A DNA stretch of 64,000 nt, from the NCBI GenBank assembly GCA_009760855.2, contig WPIO01000081.1:786001-850000 (forward strand). Direction: 5' to 3'. This document shows, piece by piece, positions 1-13,258 of the stretch (position 1 is the stretch's first letter; every line of letters starts with the position of its first letter). Under the pieces are notes generated by a model. That model saw only the letters and a list, made by a program, of their open reading frames with translations. It made no database searches and had not been told where the DNA came from. The position numbers were made by a program, and so were the translations under genes. The stretch is from Cristatella mucedo. Lineage: Eukaryota > Bryozoa > Phylactolaemata > Cristatellidae.

Positions 1-605
1 CCAACCCTCTGTCACTCCCCCTTAATGGTTTGCCGTTGCAGTCACGTTCGAGGTGCCTTGTTCTTCTGACTAGTATTTTCTTTCTAACTTGTTTGTTAGC
101 CAAGACTACGATTAAGATCATTGTCGATCCGCGATTTCTGTTGTATTTCTGCAGTAAATGGTGTCGTTCGATTCGGAGTCCGGCGAGCTCGTCTCGTGGC
201 TTCGGATTTTACGGTGCTGCTTCGTAATGGAACTTTGAGGTTAACGGAGCTGGCTCGTTGGCTCTGAACGAAACCAAGTTAGTACGATGTACTCGGGCTT
301 CTTACTTTGCCCGCGCTGTGTGATTCAATGGCGACGATCGTGGCCCGATTTAAGTGGCTTTCCTATGATTGCCAACATACTGGTCACGGGATATTCTCTT
401 TACGCTTGCTTCGATGACAAAGTTGCGATCGTCGGAGCCTCGTTTTAGTGGCTCTCAAATATTCGTCGGTATAGTGTTCGCGGAGTCCTTTTTTTACTCA
501 TGCTAAGATGATTGAGTCGCGATCGGAGTCGAAGCTGATTGAGTGGCTCTTGTGCATTGTTTGTATGTTGTATGCGCGAGTGAAGCCTTTCCTTTCCCGA
601 GCCGG
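1..605. other. No gene recognised
   Basis: Nothing recognised before the LINE; no open frame with family resemblance. It may include more 5' sequence of the LINE, but no endonuclease motif is visible. Confidence 0.5.
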
Positions 606-2037
606 GGCAGTTGCGTGTTCTGGCCGAAGCCGAGCTTGATATCGCGTTTGATATCGCTACAGCCGTGTTGAGCTGTGGTGGCAACGACATCGGGAATGTC
701 ACTGCCTTAGCTCTGCTAGATCTGTCTGCTGCCTTCGACACCATTGATCACGAAGTTCTGCTTGAACGATTGAGAACAACGATCGGTCTGGCAGACGAAG
801 CACTGGCGTGGTTTAAATCATACTTGTCTGATCGTGTTCAATCTGTGTCGTGTGGGGGTCACGTCTCAGACATGAGAAGGGTCACCTGTGGAGTCCCTCA
901 AGGGTCTGTACTTGGTCCTTTGCTGTTCTCTATTTATACACAACCTCTGGGAAAAGTGATTAAGGCCCATGGAATAAAATATCACTTCTATGCTGACGAT
1001 ACTCAGTTGTATTTGTCATTTAAACCGTCGGAATCTGCTGCAACAACTGAGAAACTGAATGCTTGCCTTGCCGATATTCGATCCTGGATGTCGGAAAACT
1101 TCCTGAAATTAAATGACGATAAAACCGAACTTCTTCTCATAGGACACCCTAAGCGTGTAGCTGGATTAAAAGGCTTTGCTGTTCTAATAGGTGATGCTAT
1201 TGTGCGACCTTCACCACGTGCTCGTAATCTAGGTGTCGTGTTCGACAGCTGCCTCAATTTCAAAAGCTTCATTCAGAAGACTGCCTCTACAGCTAGCCAT
1301 CACATCCGATCCCTATCCAAGATTAGAAGCTGTCTCCCACAGTGGCTTGTAAAAAATTTAACTAGCTCTTTAGTTCTGTCTTGGCTTGATTATTGTAATT
1401 CCCTTTTGGCTGGGCTACCAAAGAAAGCTATTATACCACTACAGCGGTCTATGAATATGGCTGCAAGGCTAGTCTTCAAGTCCCAGCGGCTTGAGCACGT
1501 GTCACCTTTGCTGGAAGAGCTAGGATGGTTGCCGGTTGAGCAAAGGATACAGAGCAAAGTTCTTACGCTGACCCACAAGGCCCGCCACGGCTTGGCTCCT
1601 TCATACCTAGCTGAACTGCTGCATCTGTTTCAGCCTGTTTGCTCCGTCAGGTCCTGTGTGGACAATAAATTAGCTGTCCCATTCCTCCGCTTAAAGACAG
1701 TTGGCGACAGAAGCTTTAGCTCTGCATGTCCTAGACTGTGGAACTCGCTTCCATAATTCTTACGCAACGACATCTACTCTCCAACTGCCGACTATGGCAC
1801 ATCTTTTTCAGCGGTCCTGAACTGCTACTTCTATGCTACTCACTACGTCAACTGTTCTCCTAACTCTGCTATGCTTCCCACTTTCTCTTTGTTGCGTGAG
1901 ACGAAGTCTGTTGGGTACCGAATGCGTACCGAAAGCCGCTTAGGCTGTGAGTGCGCTATACAAAACTCTCCTGCGTAACACCCACATGGTCTTTATGACT
2001 TTGTGGAGTTACTGACGGAGATACGTTACATTTCATT
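606..2037 (+). mobile_element. CR1/L2-like LINE, 5'-truncated, reverse transcriptase region (copy 1)
   Basis: An open frame at 611-1756 encodes the reverse transcriptase with [37 protein letters not shown] and [14 protein letters not shown], plus the C-terminal region ending LWNSLP. A single in-frame TAA at 1754-1756 interrupts it; the same frame then continues through RETKSVGYRMRTESRLGCE to a TAA at 1976. The endonuclease and everything 5' of the catalytic core are missing. The 3' end is GGAGATACGTTACATT. It is the most complete transposon in the window, but not an active one. Confidence 0.93.
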
Positions 2038-2162
2038 ACATAGGCCGTAGAGCCCTACTCGAGGTACTACTCTACGTCATCGCCGAGGACTAACGCCAGC
2101 CAGTGACCCTCCGTCAGCCTCAAATAGAATTCTTTACGTTATGGACATGGACTTGTTATGTT

Positions 2163-3450
2163 AAGATCAAGATGTTCCACTTGAACGATTAAGAACAACG
2201 ATTGGTCTGGCAGATGAGGCACTGGTGTTGTTTAAATCGTACTTGTCCGATCATGTTCAGTCCGTGTCGTGTGGGGGTCAGGTCTTACACATGAGACGGG
2301 TCACCTGTGGAGTCCCTCAAGGGTCCGTACTCGGTACCTTGCTGTTCTTCATTGATACTCAACCTCTGGGAAAAGTTATTAAGGCCCGTGGAATAGGATA
2401 TCACTTTTATGCTGACGATACTCAGCTGTATTTGTCATTCAAACCATGGGAATCTGCTTCGGCAACAGAGAAACTGAAGCTTGCCTTGCCGACATTTGAT
2501 CCTGGATGTCGGAAAACTTGAAACTAAATGACGATAAAACCGAACTGCTGCTCATAGGACACCCTAAGCGTGTGGCTGGATTAAAAGGCTTTGCTCTTTT
2601 AATAGGTGATGCTGTTGTGCGACCACTGCTACGTGCTCAAAATGTAGGTGTCGTTTTCGACAGCTGCTTCAATTTTAAAAGCTTCATTCAGAAGACTGGT
2701 TCTACAGCTAGCCATCACATCCAATCCCTATCCAAGATTAAGAGCTGTCTTCCACAGTGGCTTGCAAAAAATTGAACTAGCTCTTTAGTTCGGTCTCGGC
2801 TAGGTTATTGTAATTCCCTTTTGGCTGGGCTACCAAAGAAAGCAACTAGGCCACTGCAGCTGACTATGAACATGGCTTCAAGGCTAGTCTTCCAGTCCCA
2901 GAGGTTTGAGCACGTGTCTCCTTTGCTAAAAGGGCTAGGATGGATGCCAGTTGAGCAACTGATACAGAGAAAAGTTCTTACACTGACCCACAAGGCCCGC
3001 AACGGCTTGCTCCTTCGTACCTAGCTGAACTGCTACACTAGTTTCAGCCTGTCCGCGCCCTCAGGTCCTGTGTGGACAATAAACTAGCTGTTCCATTCCT
3101 TCGCTTGAAGATCGTTGGCGACAGAAGCTTTAGCTCTGCAGATCTTAGACTGTGGAACTCACTTCCACAATTCTTAGTCAACGACAACTACTTTCCTGCT
3201 GCCGACTATGCCTCATCCTTTTCAGCGGTCCTGAGCTGCTACTTCCATGCTACTCACTACCTCAACTGTTCTCGTGATTCTGCTATGCTTCCCACTTTCT
3301 CTTTGTTGCGTGAGACAAAGTCTGTTTGCTACGGAATGCGTACCAAAAGCAGCTTAGGCTGTGAGTTCGCTACACAAAACTCTCCTGCGTAGTCTTCGTG
3401 GCTTTGTGGAGTCGCAGACGGAGATACATCACATTACGAGTCCGCTGCGG
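2163..3450 (+). mobile_element. Same LINE family, copy 2, decayed
   Basis: It matches copy 1 over most of its length but starts later ([17 protein letters not shown] region) and is broken into several frames at 2225-2521, 2506-2775, 2821-3024 and 3072-3392 by indels and stops. [16 protein letters not shown] and [12 protein letters not shown] are still readable. It has the same 3' end (GGAGATACATCACATT). The flank after each copy also shares a short motif (AACGCCAG...GACCCTCC), suggesting tandem duplication. Confidence 0.92.
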
Positions 3451-4770
3451 CAGACTTCGTGGGAGACTTGACTGCTGGTGCTGGATGCTCCGAATGGCCG
3501 CTGGCGAACGCCAGCGACCCTCCTCTCTTAGTTGCTGCCTCGTTCCGCTACCGCTTGACATGTCTGCGTGCATCGGTGCTGAGCCTACAAGTCGCTAGCC
3601 GCTACCCAAAATTCGGGTATCAGCAGTATACGTAGTGCATTGGCCGAGACAATCGCCGTCTGCCGAGACGATCGCGGTGCTTTCGGCCTAGTTACGCCCG
3701 GGCGTGGAAGCCACTTCACCCCTTTTGCAGCAGCAGTGAAATGATGATGGACACTGACCCCTTGAGTCAGTTTGATAATGTCCACTTGCAGTAATCTCTC
3801 TGTGATTGTTGAATGGCGATAATGATTCTTAGCTTAATTGGCATAGCATACGATCAGAGCATCTGACATTTAGTAGACCAAGCGATAACACTGGAACAAA
3901 GACAGTCCTTGGCCAAGGCACGTTTTTTATTACTACATGCATGAGTCAGCAGGGCTGGCCGGCTTTATAATTTGAAAAGGTCGGCGTCTCCTATTTCTCG
4001 TCTGCCATTAGCAAAGTTAGTCGCTTTACCATTTCTCTCTCTATCTGCTTGGACAGAGCGGCAGAGCCAATCGCTGATTCGTCTGCTTCGTCGGCTTCAA
4101 GGAGCCGTCGGTTTGTCGCTCCGCTCTCCGCTTTTCTTCTCCGTCCGCGTTGAAGAAAATTAACCACTGCGGCGGTTGCAACTCTTTCGCTGTACATCAA
4201 TCAGTCAATGCTGCGGCATGAGGAGTATTATCTGCCGATGAAAGCCGTCTTGCCGGCGGCGGCGCTCAGAAGCAGTGGAGGCAAAAGGAGACGATGGGGG
4301 CGGAATATGTTGACACGTCTACGACTCTGTCCGGGGGGGGGGAGTAGCGGCTGACTGCTGCGAAGACGATGCAACTTAGCGTTAGAAGAGCCGCTTGATT
4401 CCAGCACGACTCCTGGCATTTCGGTGGCATCGGCGACCCAGAAGAAGACATGCGGAGGCCAACAGCTCATTCAATGCTGTCAAAGGTGCTGCGAGCGCTA
4501 CGAGGCCTTAAGCGATCGACTCTTGGACGGACGGACACGAGTTTTAATGGATGGGGATAGGATAATGAGGGGAATGGCTGTGGAGCAATGTCCCACGATT
4601 GTTTACTGTGAGATCGGGCCGCTGACTTCGTTGACCGAGTACCGCTTATGAAATAGCTACTACTTATGAGCAGCGGTATAAATAATTATGCAGCGTAACG
4701 AGATTTATGTAAGACTTACGCTCCGGCCAGCATATAAAGCGCGAGACTGAAGTGATAAACCAGTCGAAGA
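3451..4770. other. No gene recognised
   Basis: Unique-looking sequence. ATAAAG-like words near 4733 and a G run near 4330 are the only marks. Confidence 0.5.
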
Positions 4771-5223
<453 letters not shown>

Positions 5224-5509
5224 GTAACGGCTCAAGCAGCGTAACGAGTGCGTTGAAAGTCACCCGACGATGCATCAGCCGCAATATGCCGGCAATCGTT
5301 TTCGCTTTCGCTAATTCGGCGTTTCTGCTAGCGCCGCGTGCAGAATTTCAACGCCGGCTCGTAAACGTCTGGCGTATTGCTGGCGTCAGATCTCTAGGCA
5401 TCGCACGCATTGTTCAGCCGCCGCCGGAGTCAGGGTCTCGCGGACAAAGCAGTTCGTCAACCTTGGGCTTTGCAGCCAGCTGAGGATGACTGCTTATTGG
5501 ATACGGTGA

Positions 5510-5660
5510 CGTAACTGCCTCGTTCGCGTTGAGGTGCAAAAGCCTTTAGCGGTTGTCATCAAAGCAGCTTGCAGTTAGCTATAATAAAGGATTGCCTGCT
5601 GCACGGCTCGAGCCCGTGACCCCTGGGTCTTGAAGTGCGAGCGCCTCATTCTCGGGGTAA
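5510..5660 (-). mobile_element. tRNA-derived SINE (family A), diverged
   Basis: On the minus strand GGGCTCGAGCC (B-box-like), then GCAATCCTTTATTATAGCTA, CTGCAAGCTGCTTTGATGAC and AACCGCTAAAGGCTTTTGCA follow the same order as the 57581 copy. Confidence 0.65.
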
Positions 5661-8201
5661 GACGCGGGGGCGGGGGCGGGGGTCAGCCACCGGCTACGGC
5701 CCGTCGCCGTCCAACTCAGCTACACACAGCTCCCCCGGCTTGAGTAAGGCAGCGGCAGCGTGCCGGGGATTCTCAGTCCAATTTAACTCGTATTTAAAAA
5801 GTGTAGTATTTATGCACGTTGCCTGCAGTGCAAGCGCGTGGCATACAGAGGGGCACGGGGCGCTTCCGGAATCCGCCGACAGCCTCTTTTCTACGCGGCT
5901 GCTTCCTTCGCTTGCTATCTTCCACAAACCGCTCGGCGGCACCGGTGGCACGCCGTTTTGGAGCCGACCGCCAACGACGTAGAGACGACGGCACGTTTCG
6001 CCAGAGCAGACCCGGTACGCGACTGTTACTTGCCACCGCGCGCGACGCCGATTGAGTTCGGCTCTGTAGCTCGGCGGCGGCAGGCGTACGCCCGCGTGCG
6101 TGCGACAGCGACCGCGACCTTCGACCTTCAGCGAGCAGCGCGGCCTGGCGCTGCTTCCGTCGGCCTCGGGCGACGCCGCAGCCGACGGTCGGCCCACTTC
6201 CCACGCCGCGAGACGGCGTCGCCGCGCGGGGTCCGCCAACATGCCGGCGGTCCCAGCCGCTAAGCACATGAGCAATCCTCTTATAAAATGCGGCTGCGGC
6301 CGCCATTTATTGCGGCCGCAAATGCGAGCGTTCGACGAGCGCACTTTTGAAGTTTTGCCATCGGAGACGCTCGCGGTTATCGCGCGCTGCAATCGAACGC
6401 GACCGGCGCTCGCTGCGACGAGAGAGAAAGAGAGACCTTAGATGCGCTTAGGCGATCGCAGAGAAGCCGAGCCGAAGCAGCAATCCGAGAAAGGTGCTCC
6501 GCTCGAGACACTTTATGGCCTGTGACTCGTCAGTGAGCAAACAGCGCGGCGAAGCGCGCGCGGCCCCGCGCCGCCGCCGCCGCCACTGGAGCAAGCGGGC
6601 GTGGGGGCGAGTAGCCCGAGCGCGGCGGTAGACCTGTTTGTAGACAGGATTGTCGGCTTAGGGCACCCGCGAGGTTTAAGCTCATTCCGCCTCTCGCTCG
6701 GCGCGCTGCGTCATAGTGCGGCGCCGCGCTCCGCCGAGCTGCTCAAAGGGGAAGCAGACGACCGTAGCGGCGCCGAGGTACGAGAGAGAATCGCGCATCC
6801 TTCGCTGAACCGCGCGTGCGCTCGCGCCTCGAGCGTCGAGGCGTCGCTGAGCAACTGCCCGGCGGCGGCGGCGGCGCGACGGCGGCGGCCGGCGCGCCGA
6901 ATCCTTGCCGCGCCGAAGCAGCCGCTCATGCTCGCCGGCGAACGCGCATCTCCGGCGTCCGCCGCGCTGCGAGGCGACCGCGCTCAGCCCCCCCCCCCCG
7001 GCCTGCGCCGCGCCCAGCGGTCCATGAGTCGCGTCTCGGAGCGGGAGGGCGGGCGGGTGGGGCCTCGCACCGCAGCGGCGCACAGCTCGAGGTTCGCCCC
7101 TCGCGCGCGCTCCTGTCGGCTGCTATGCCCACGGATCGAGCGCTCCGACACGCTCGCCTGCGGTTGGCCGCGGTCGCGCGCGTGCCGCCGACGCTCGCTC
7201 GGGTCACGCGCCGACGGCTAATCGTCGTGCCAGCCGGCGCTGCCGAACGTCGCCGTGCCGCCATTTTGTCGCTGGTAGCCAGGCCCGTCTCGGCCGCCTC
7301 TGGCCGTCGTCTCTCCGTCTCTTCCGCGCGTTCTGCGTTCCGAATCTCTGCGGTGCGGCGAGATATTTCGCGCGGCTGGAGCGAACTCATTCGCCCGACC
7401 GCCCCCGCGATCCACGCGCGGCGCACCAGGTGGCGCTCCGGCCGTTTCCGGGCGGGCGGGCGCGAGCGACCGGCGCCGCGGCTGCGCGACCAGCATCATC
7501 TTCGCGCGGCCGCTCGCAGTCGTCGAGCGAGCTGCCGCGACCTCGCCGCGGCTTGCGCCGCCGCCGCCGTCCTCCGCTGTCAGCGGAACGCTCGTCGCGG
7601 CCGCGGCCCATCTACGTCGGGTTTGCGGCCCAAATCGAGCCGGCGCCGAGCCTCCGGCTCCGGCGCCCCTTTCGCAGCCCGTTTCGACGCCGGGGCCGCG
7701 AAGAGAAAGGAAGAGAGCGGTTTTTAATTACGTTTCTATGTTTGGTTAATTATTCGCTCAGAATTTACGAGCGAACCGGCCGTGAGGCTCAAAGGTTACG
7801 CCGCACCGTCGGCGACGGCCGGCGGAGGCTGGGGTGCAGAGAGAGAGAGAGAGATCGGCGGAAGATAAGTAATTATGACCAAATTTGGCTCAAGCGGCGC
7901 CGCTGGGCGGACCCGCAACCATTGGCCTTCTCCTCCTCCGTAATCTCGGGGCTCGCTCCGGAAACCTCCTCTTGCGAAGTCTCCTCTTTTAAGAGCGGGA
8001 GAGGTCGGCGCACAGGCACTCGCCGCCGCACCGCCGACTGAGCACTGCGCTCCGTAGCACTTGGTTAGCTTCGATCAAGGCTCGCCGCCCTCCGGCCTCC
8101 GGATATTTCATTTCCCACCGGCTGCCTCCTCGGCTGCTGCCAGGTGAGGGTCTCGCTGTGCTGGCCGCGAGCGTACGGGATAATGGCGTGGGAGAGAGAA
8201 G

Positions 8202-8267
<66 letters not shown>

Positions 8268-8655
8268 CGAATATGAATAATGCCGCCGGATGAGGATCCG
8301 CACGGTTTATACTCGCACGCACTAGATCTCAAAAACGAAGCGCGCCGGGCCGAATTCACTTCTGGCGTTCTCAATCGACTCGCCGCGGGCAGCCGCCGGG
8401 CTCAGGACGCGGTCTGGTCGCGTCGCTTTCCTCCGCACGGCTCTGCCCCCTCCCACCGCCTCGCTGACTCGCTGCCGTATCTACGCTGCGGTCCCGTCGG
8501 CGGCCAAGCTGCTCCATCGCGCCACGCCATGCCGCCAGCCGCGGAGTCGCCTGCTCTGCTGTTCGCATCACAGTAGCACTAGGTTCTCTCCAGAGACAGG
8601 CAGACAGAGCGCAGCAGCCGCCGGCGCGGAGCTTCGCTCGAGCGGCCGCCGCCGC

Positions 8656-8689
<34 letters not shown>

Positions 8690-9060
8690 CACATTCGGTT
8701 TCTTGAAACAATTAGGCGGCTCTTCGACGGCGAGCGGGCCGCTGCAGCCCCACCGCGCAGCTGGCCCGGCGCTCCGCGGTTTGGCCGGCGCTCTCCGCCG
8801 GCTCGGCGCTCCTAGCCGGGCTTTGCCACGGCTCGCCGGCGACTCCGTCGCCGAGGGGCGGTTCGGAGCCAACGGCGGCGGCTGCCCCGGGAACGACCCG
8901 ACGCTCTCCGTCAGAGTGAGGCCGGAAGCGATCTGCCTTCGGCCTCCTCCGGCAGGCGGCTGGCCTCCCCCCCCCCCGGCGAGACAATGGCTTCCGTCCG
9001 GCGGCTATTGACGGCTAGCGAGTGCGCGGCGGCCATTTCTCGTCGGAAAGGTCACCTAAG
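5660..9060. promoter_or_regulatory. CpG-dense block, promoter-like
   Basis: About 3.4 kb very rich in CG dinucleotides, in contrast with the flanks, with no protein-coding frame that looks like a known family. A motif identical to the YY1 consensus, GCCGCCATTTTG, is at 7257-7268, and a related GCGGCCGCCATTT is near 6295. (GA)n and (CT)n tracts lie inside. It may be the promoter or first exon of the filamin gene, or of a divergent neighbour; orientation cannot be decided. Confidence 0.45.
8191..8269 (+). repeat. (GA)n tract in the CpG-dense block
   Basis: About 78 nt of GGAGAGAG and pure GA. A matching (CT)n of about 28 nt lies at 8659-8686. Confidence 0.95.
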
Positions 9061-10084
9061 AAGGCTGCACGGCTACTGGCCAGTCGGCCCCGAGGGAGAG
9101 AAGGTAGATGCGAGGGGGTAGATGCGAGGGAGCGTATTAGCAGCGAGTAGTTTGAGATGACTTTGCGAATTGACAGGTCTCACGCCGGCGAGCCTGCAGC
9201 AATGTGGCGGCAAGCGCTAGAGGTTGCTCGATGCCCCACGCGACCACGCAGGAATACCTCCGAATCCCCCTCTGCCTCTCTTTTTCTTTATTCTATCCGC
9301 CCTAACCCCTGTATGCCTTCCTCTTTCTCTATCCGTCACCCACGTCACGCCTGCATCACTCTACCTGTCTGTTCGTATGTCTGTCTGTATCATCCGGCTG
9401 CCTGCCCCGGCTATCTCTCAGTCTGTCTCTCAGACTATCTCTCTGTTTGTCTCACTGTCAGTCGCCTTCCTGTCCGGCCCATTCCAGAGCTGTGTGGCGT
9501 CGAGCGGGTCGACTGTCCGCACCTTACTCCCGCTCCAGCTCCCAATCCACCAAGAGATCAGCGAAGGGAGAGAGATACGTTCGAATACCTAGTAGCCAAT
9601 TACCTAACCCGTACCTGCATAATAATGGACCTCTCGCGTGCCCGGAAACGTTGCGCAACTCGCATAAGTAATGCTCTGCTACCGGTCCAAAGGGCGGGTC
9701 ACAACGAGCAAGAGGCAAGGGAAGCTGAGCTGAGCGGCCGCCGCTACGCTACTACTCGAGCTCTCGAGCGAAGGCCCGAGTGGATCTGGAGCGATGCGGG
9801 CCGGAAAGGGAACGGAAACTGTCGCTCCCCCCCCCCCTTCGTAGACGCCCTCCAGCCTGACCGCCGCGATTACGGTGCCGAAACTGGTAAGAAACTGGCA
9901 GGAAAGTCGGGACGAGCGAACGAGTGCTCAGTCTTTTAGCTCGTCCCATCTTTCGTCCTTCCGACTTGCCTGAGAGCCACGGGCGCTGCATGGCCTGCAG
10001 AAAGATAAAATGCAATATTGGGGCGCCCATGTCATCGGAAATCCTTATATAATGGCTCGTTCGTACAGCGCTCTGAGAGAACTA

Positions 10085-10185
10085 AATCATTTCCGTGGCT
10101 GCGTTTGCATTTTCTGGAAAGGAAGCACGTCAATTGGTTAGCAATAAGTTGGGCTCGAAGGAAAATATGTGAATAAAGTCAAAAT
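10085..10185 (-). mobile_element. Possible L2-like LINE relic
   Basis: TTGCATTTTCTGGAAAGGAA with GCACGTCAATTGGTTAGCAA resembles the segment next to the tail at 37015. It is short and diverged. Confidence 0.4.
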
Positions 10186-10595
10186 CTGCTCAAAATATTG
10201 CCACAATCTGTGGGTGGGGAAAGGTAACCAATTTGCACAACAAAACAGTAATCGGTGAAAAAATAGTAGCGAGTCTTTCACTGTGAAATTCAGGAACTAT
10301 TTGTAGAATTCGGGAGCAATCAGCAATCTCTAGTATAATTCAAATGAACTATTTAATTCAATATTTGCATAACATCCTGCGAAAATAAAACCAAGAAATG
10401 TGCCCGATGACCATCGAAGTATTAGCGTTTTTCTGTGTTCGAGAGCGTCTGTCGTTAGCCAAGAAGTCACTGTACTTAGAAAAGAGTCGCTCGGCATCAA
10501 CCGCATAAGCCACATCAGCCGCATCTGTGAGCGATCTAAGGTAGCCATGAGCTCTCCGCCTGCTCTCCGCCAATCTTTTGGTATATCTTATGAAT

Positions 10596-10775
10596 ACTAG
10601 CTGATTTAACAACCGCATTTGTATAGCGGCAGAAGAGCCTTAACAGCTTATCATATCCGCTATCTATCAGCACCGCTTGCAATTGGCAATTCCAGATCGC
10701 CCGCGGGAGTACTCGAATCCACGACCGAGGTCGTTAAGAGCGAGCGTCTTACTTTCTGGACTATCGAGGCTAATC
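10596..10775 (-). mobile_element. tRNA-derived SINE (family A)
   Basis: CTAGCTGATTTAACAACCGC, ATAGCGGCAGAAGAGCCTTA and ACTCGAATCCACGACCGAG are the reverse complement of the family tail, body and B box. Confidence 0.78.
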
Positions 10776-12668
10776 GGACTATCGCGGCCCTAATCGGACG
10801 GGCGTCGTGGCTTACATTTGATGACGCATAATTTAGCCAGTCGGCACTTTGCACCTTTGACCCGACGTTTGGCATGCATTGCTCATACTCTTTTCTTTGG
10901 CAGCACAGACAGCGGCTTTGGGTCAAGAATGCTGCCACCCCTGAAGTACGCCGTAGCTTGGCGGGCTTGAAATAGCAGTGCACGATTTTATTTTTACTTT
11001 CCACATTAACTGCAAAAAATATCAGCACGGGCGCTCCTTTCAATATCCTATATATTCTGCAATCGACCTGGTACGTGCTTTTCGAGCCGGAAGTATTTCC
11101 GATTTTGAAGATTTGTTGGAGCTGTCCATCGCAGTTTCAGGCGATCGCAGTAAATTTAAACAGCAGACGATACAGTAAGTAAAACACAATCGAGGTGCCC
11201 GAAGACTTGCTGACGACGAAGTCGTCAGCAAAGCATTTCAGCACACTTAATCTTTTTCGCTACAAAAAGAGCTCGAGCCCTTGAGACGTCAAATCTGTCT
11301 CGCGGAACAATCTCCACATTTCTCCACGGCATCCTCACTCGTGCACTTGACTGCTGATCTCGAAGGTCGAGTATCGAGGCTGTTGGCGCGGGTTGTTGGT
11401 CATGTAGTCCGCAGCTACGGCTCACTGCAGCCAACGTGTTAAAACAGGGACAACAAGTTGTTCGGATTAAGTGAGCCATTGCATTTCACGGGAAGTCAAA
11501 GAATTGCTGTCGTCTTTCGGTGTGGAGTTGATTAAAAAGCTTTTTGTAAAGTATGTGAGAAGTTTCCAATTCTGCATTGAAGGGCGAAAGATCTCCAGTT
11601 TGAGGTACAGTGAATATGCCAAGCAAGTAAAATGAATTGAACAAGGTATTAAGCCTTTTTCTTTCATTAAAGGTTTGCTTTCTAATTATATTTCGTATAG
11701 TTTGCGTCGTGGGTCACAAAGCTAGCGCGTCATCGAAACGATTCCGAACTTATGGCGAAAATCTGATGGGAACTCGGCACATTTATCTATCGGCCGCTCA
11801 TGTAACTGCAGCTGGGTGCTCTCTTCCACAAAGTTGCTCTTCCAGTTGTAGTACTTGCCGTTAGCAGCCAGCCACACGGTTTCTCAAATTCAACCCTAAC
11901 AACTTACTAATGTGGGTAGGACAGCAAACGGCGGGCCTAAAAGTAAGTTTATTTTTCAAAATCCGATGAAGGCCAGCCAAAAAGACTAAACTCTTCGCTC
12001 GCTGCGTAAAATCAGCGCTTCGGTCAAAATCCACTTAGTGACAATGTGACAATCATCCAATCAGCTGATTTCCGCAAGCTCGGATTCGATTCGGCTCTAA
12101 CGACAACGCTCGCATCGTCAGCATGATAACACGAGCATCTGATGATAACTCGTGCATTGTCAGCATGCATAGCTAGCACACAAAGGACAATTCACGCGGG
12201 CTGTGCCACGTGTGCCACGTGCGCTGCGGGCGGGTTTTCAGCTTCACTTTAAATGTCGGCGTCAAGTCGGGCGAAAAACGCCTAGCTTCTTTACTAAACG
12301 GTCAATACCTGATGTCACCGCTCGGTGCGCCATCTGGCGATCGGCCGTTGCCGCCTGCCTCGCCCCGGCTGCCAGCAGCTCTCGCCGGCGGCGGATCCAA
12401 AGTGGGTAAGCAGGCGTTGCTGCCGGACGCCCCCATCAAAGAATTCCTCTGTCTACCGGCAGAGCTAGCTAATGTGCAGCGATGGCGCTCGCTACCTCTC
12501 GGAACTATCGCTTAGCGCGGAGCTCCTAGCTGGGGGTGTGGCGGTTTCGTCGCTGGCTTGACCGCTAACCGCCTTGCGGCGTTTATTAACGAGCTGTGGG
12601 CCGAGCGTGCGAAGCGCGTCAGTCCAGCGCTGCTGCGTCGATCTGGGGCGCTGACTGACATTTGCCGG

Positions 12669-12781
12669 GTCCGATTTCGAAACCGGAAAGGCGGTTCGAG
12701 CGCCCGCCGCTCTCTCTCCTCGGGCGGAGCGTGGGCGAGAGGGGCGGTGCTCGAACCGCCTTTCCGGTTTCGAAATCGGAC
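12669..12781. repeat. Perfect 33-bp inverted repeat, 47-bp spacer
   Basis: Left arm 12669-12701 starts GTCCGATTTCGAAACCGG; right arm 12749-12781 is its exact reverse complement. The inner flanks (CGCCCGCCGCTCTCTC and GCGAGAGGGGCGGT) are also roughly complementary, so the whole 113 nt could fold as one hairpin. It lies in a CpG-dense block upstream of the filamin gene. Confidence 0.95.
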
Positions 12782-13179
12782 GCGTCGAAGCACGCTCCGC
12801 GTTTGTGTCAGCGAGTCTCGGGCGAGGCGGTGGGCGGGCGCCCTCGACGCCGAGAGAGCGACTGGCGCGAGTTCGCCGTGCCAATGCAAGGATCGCACAC
12901 GGTAACTCGGCACCGCGTAGCACTTCGTAGCACCGCTTACCGGCGGCGTCTCGGCTCACTCGGCTGCCGGCGCTTTCGTGTCGGTGGGTTCCTGGCGGAC
13001 GTCGCAGGCTTTGCCGCTTATTTAAGCGCTCGCTCGCCGCCCTAACTGCGCTCCAGCTTTTTCAACGGAAATTACCGGAACGCCTCTTTTTTTACTGCGC
13101 TGACCTCGAAGTTCGTCCGCAGGCGCCAACCGAAGGGCGCTCGGGGCGCTTTTGGGCTACGGGGGGGGGAGGGAGGAGG

Positions 13180-13258
13180 CGAGGAAAAGGGCAAGAGGAG
13201 AAAGAGAAAGAGGGAAAGAGAAAAGGGAAAGAGAAAAGGGAAAGAGGGAAAGAGGAGG
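13180..13258 (+). repeat. Polypurine tract
   Basis: About 80 nt of GAAAGAGGGAAAGAGAAAAGG-like units, cut into shorter words: GAAAGAG, GGAAAGAG, AAAAGGG. Confidence 0.9.

Larger units (their letters stand above)
9061..12189. other. Upstream flank, AT-richer, no gene recognised
   Basis: A 15-bp duplication (GTAGATGCGAGGG twice near 9105-9130), a CTGT-rich patch (9365-9460), a possible L2-like relic (10085) and a SINE (10596). The open frames here show no family features. Confidence 0.5.

Noticed and set aside
611-1756. A reverse transcriptase that might be a retron, group II intron or defence system
   Set aside because: [20 protein letters not shown] and the C-terminal LWNSLP end are typical of CR1/L2-type non-LTR retrotransposons, and more copies with the same 3' end are in the window.
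3825-3950. Possible SINE (TTGGCATAGCATACG, AGCATCTGACATT)
   Set aside because: Only an A-box-like word; no B box and no match to the body or tail of the other copies.
6601-8041. Several long Arg/Ala-rich open frames
   Set aside because: CpG-dense DNA has few stop codons, so frames stay open on all strands. None shows domain structure, and they overlap each other on both strands.
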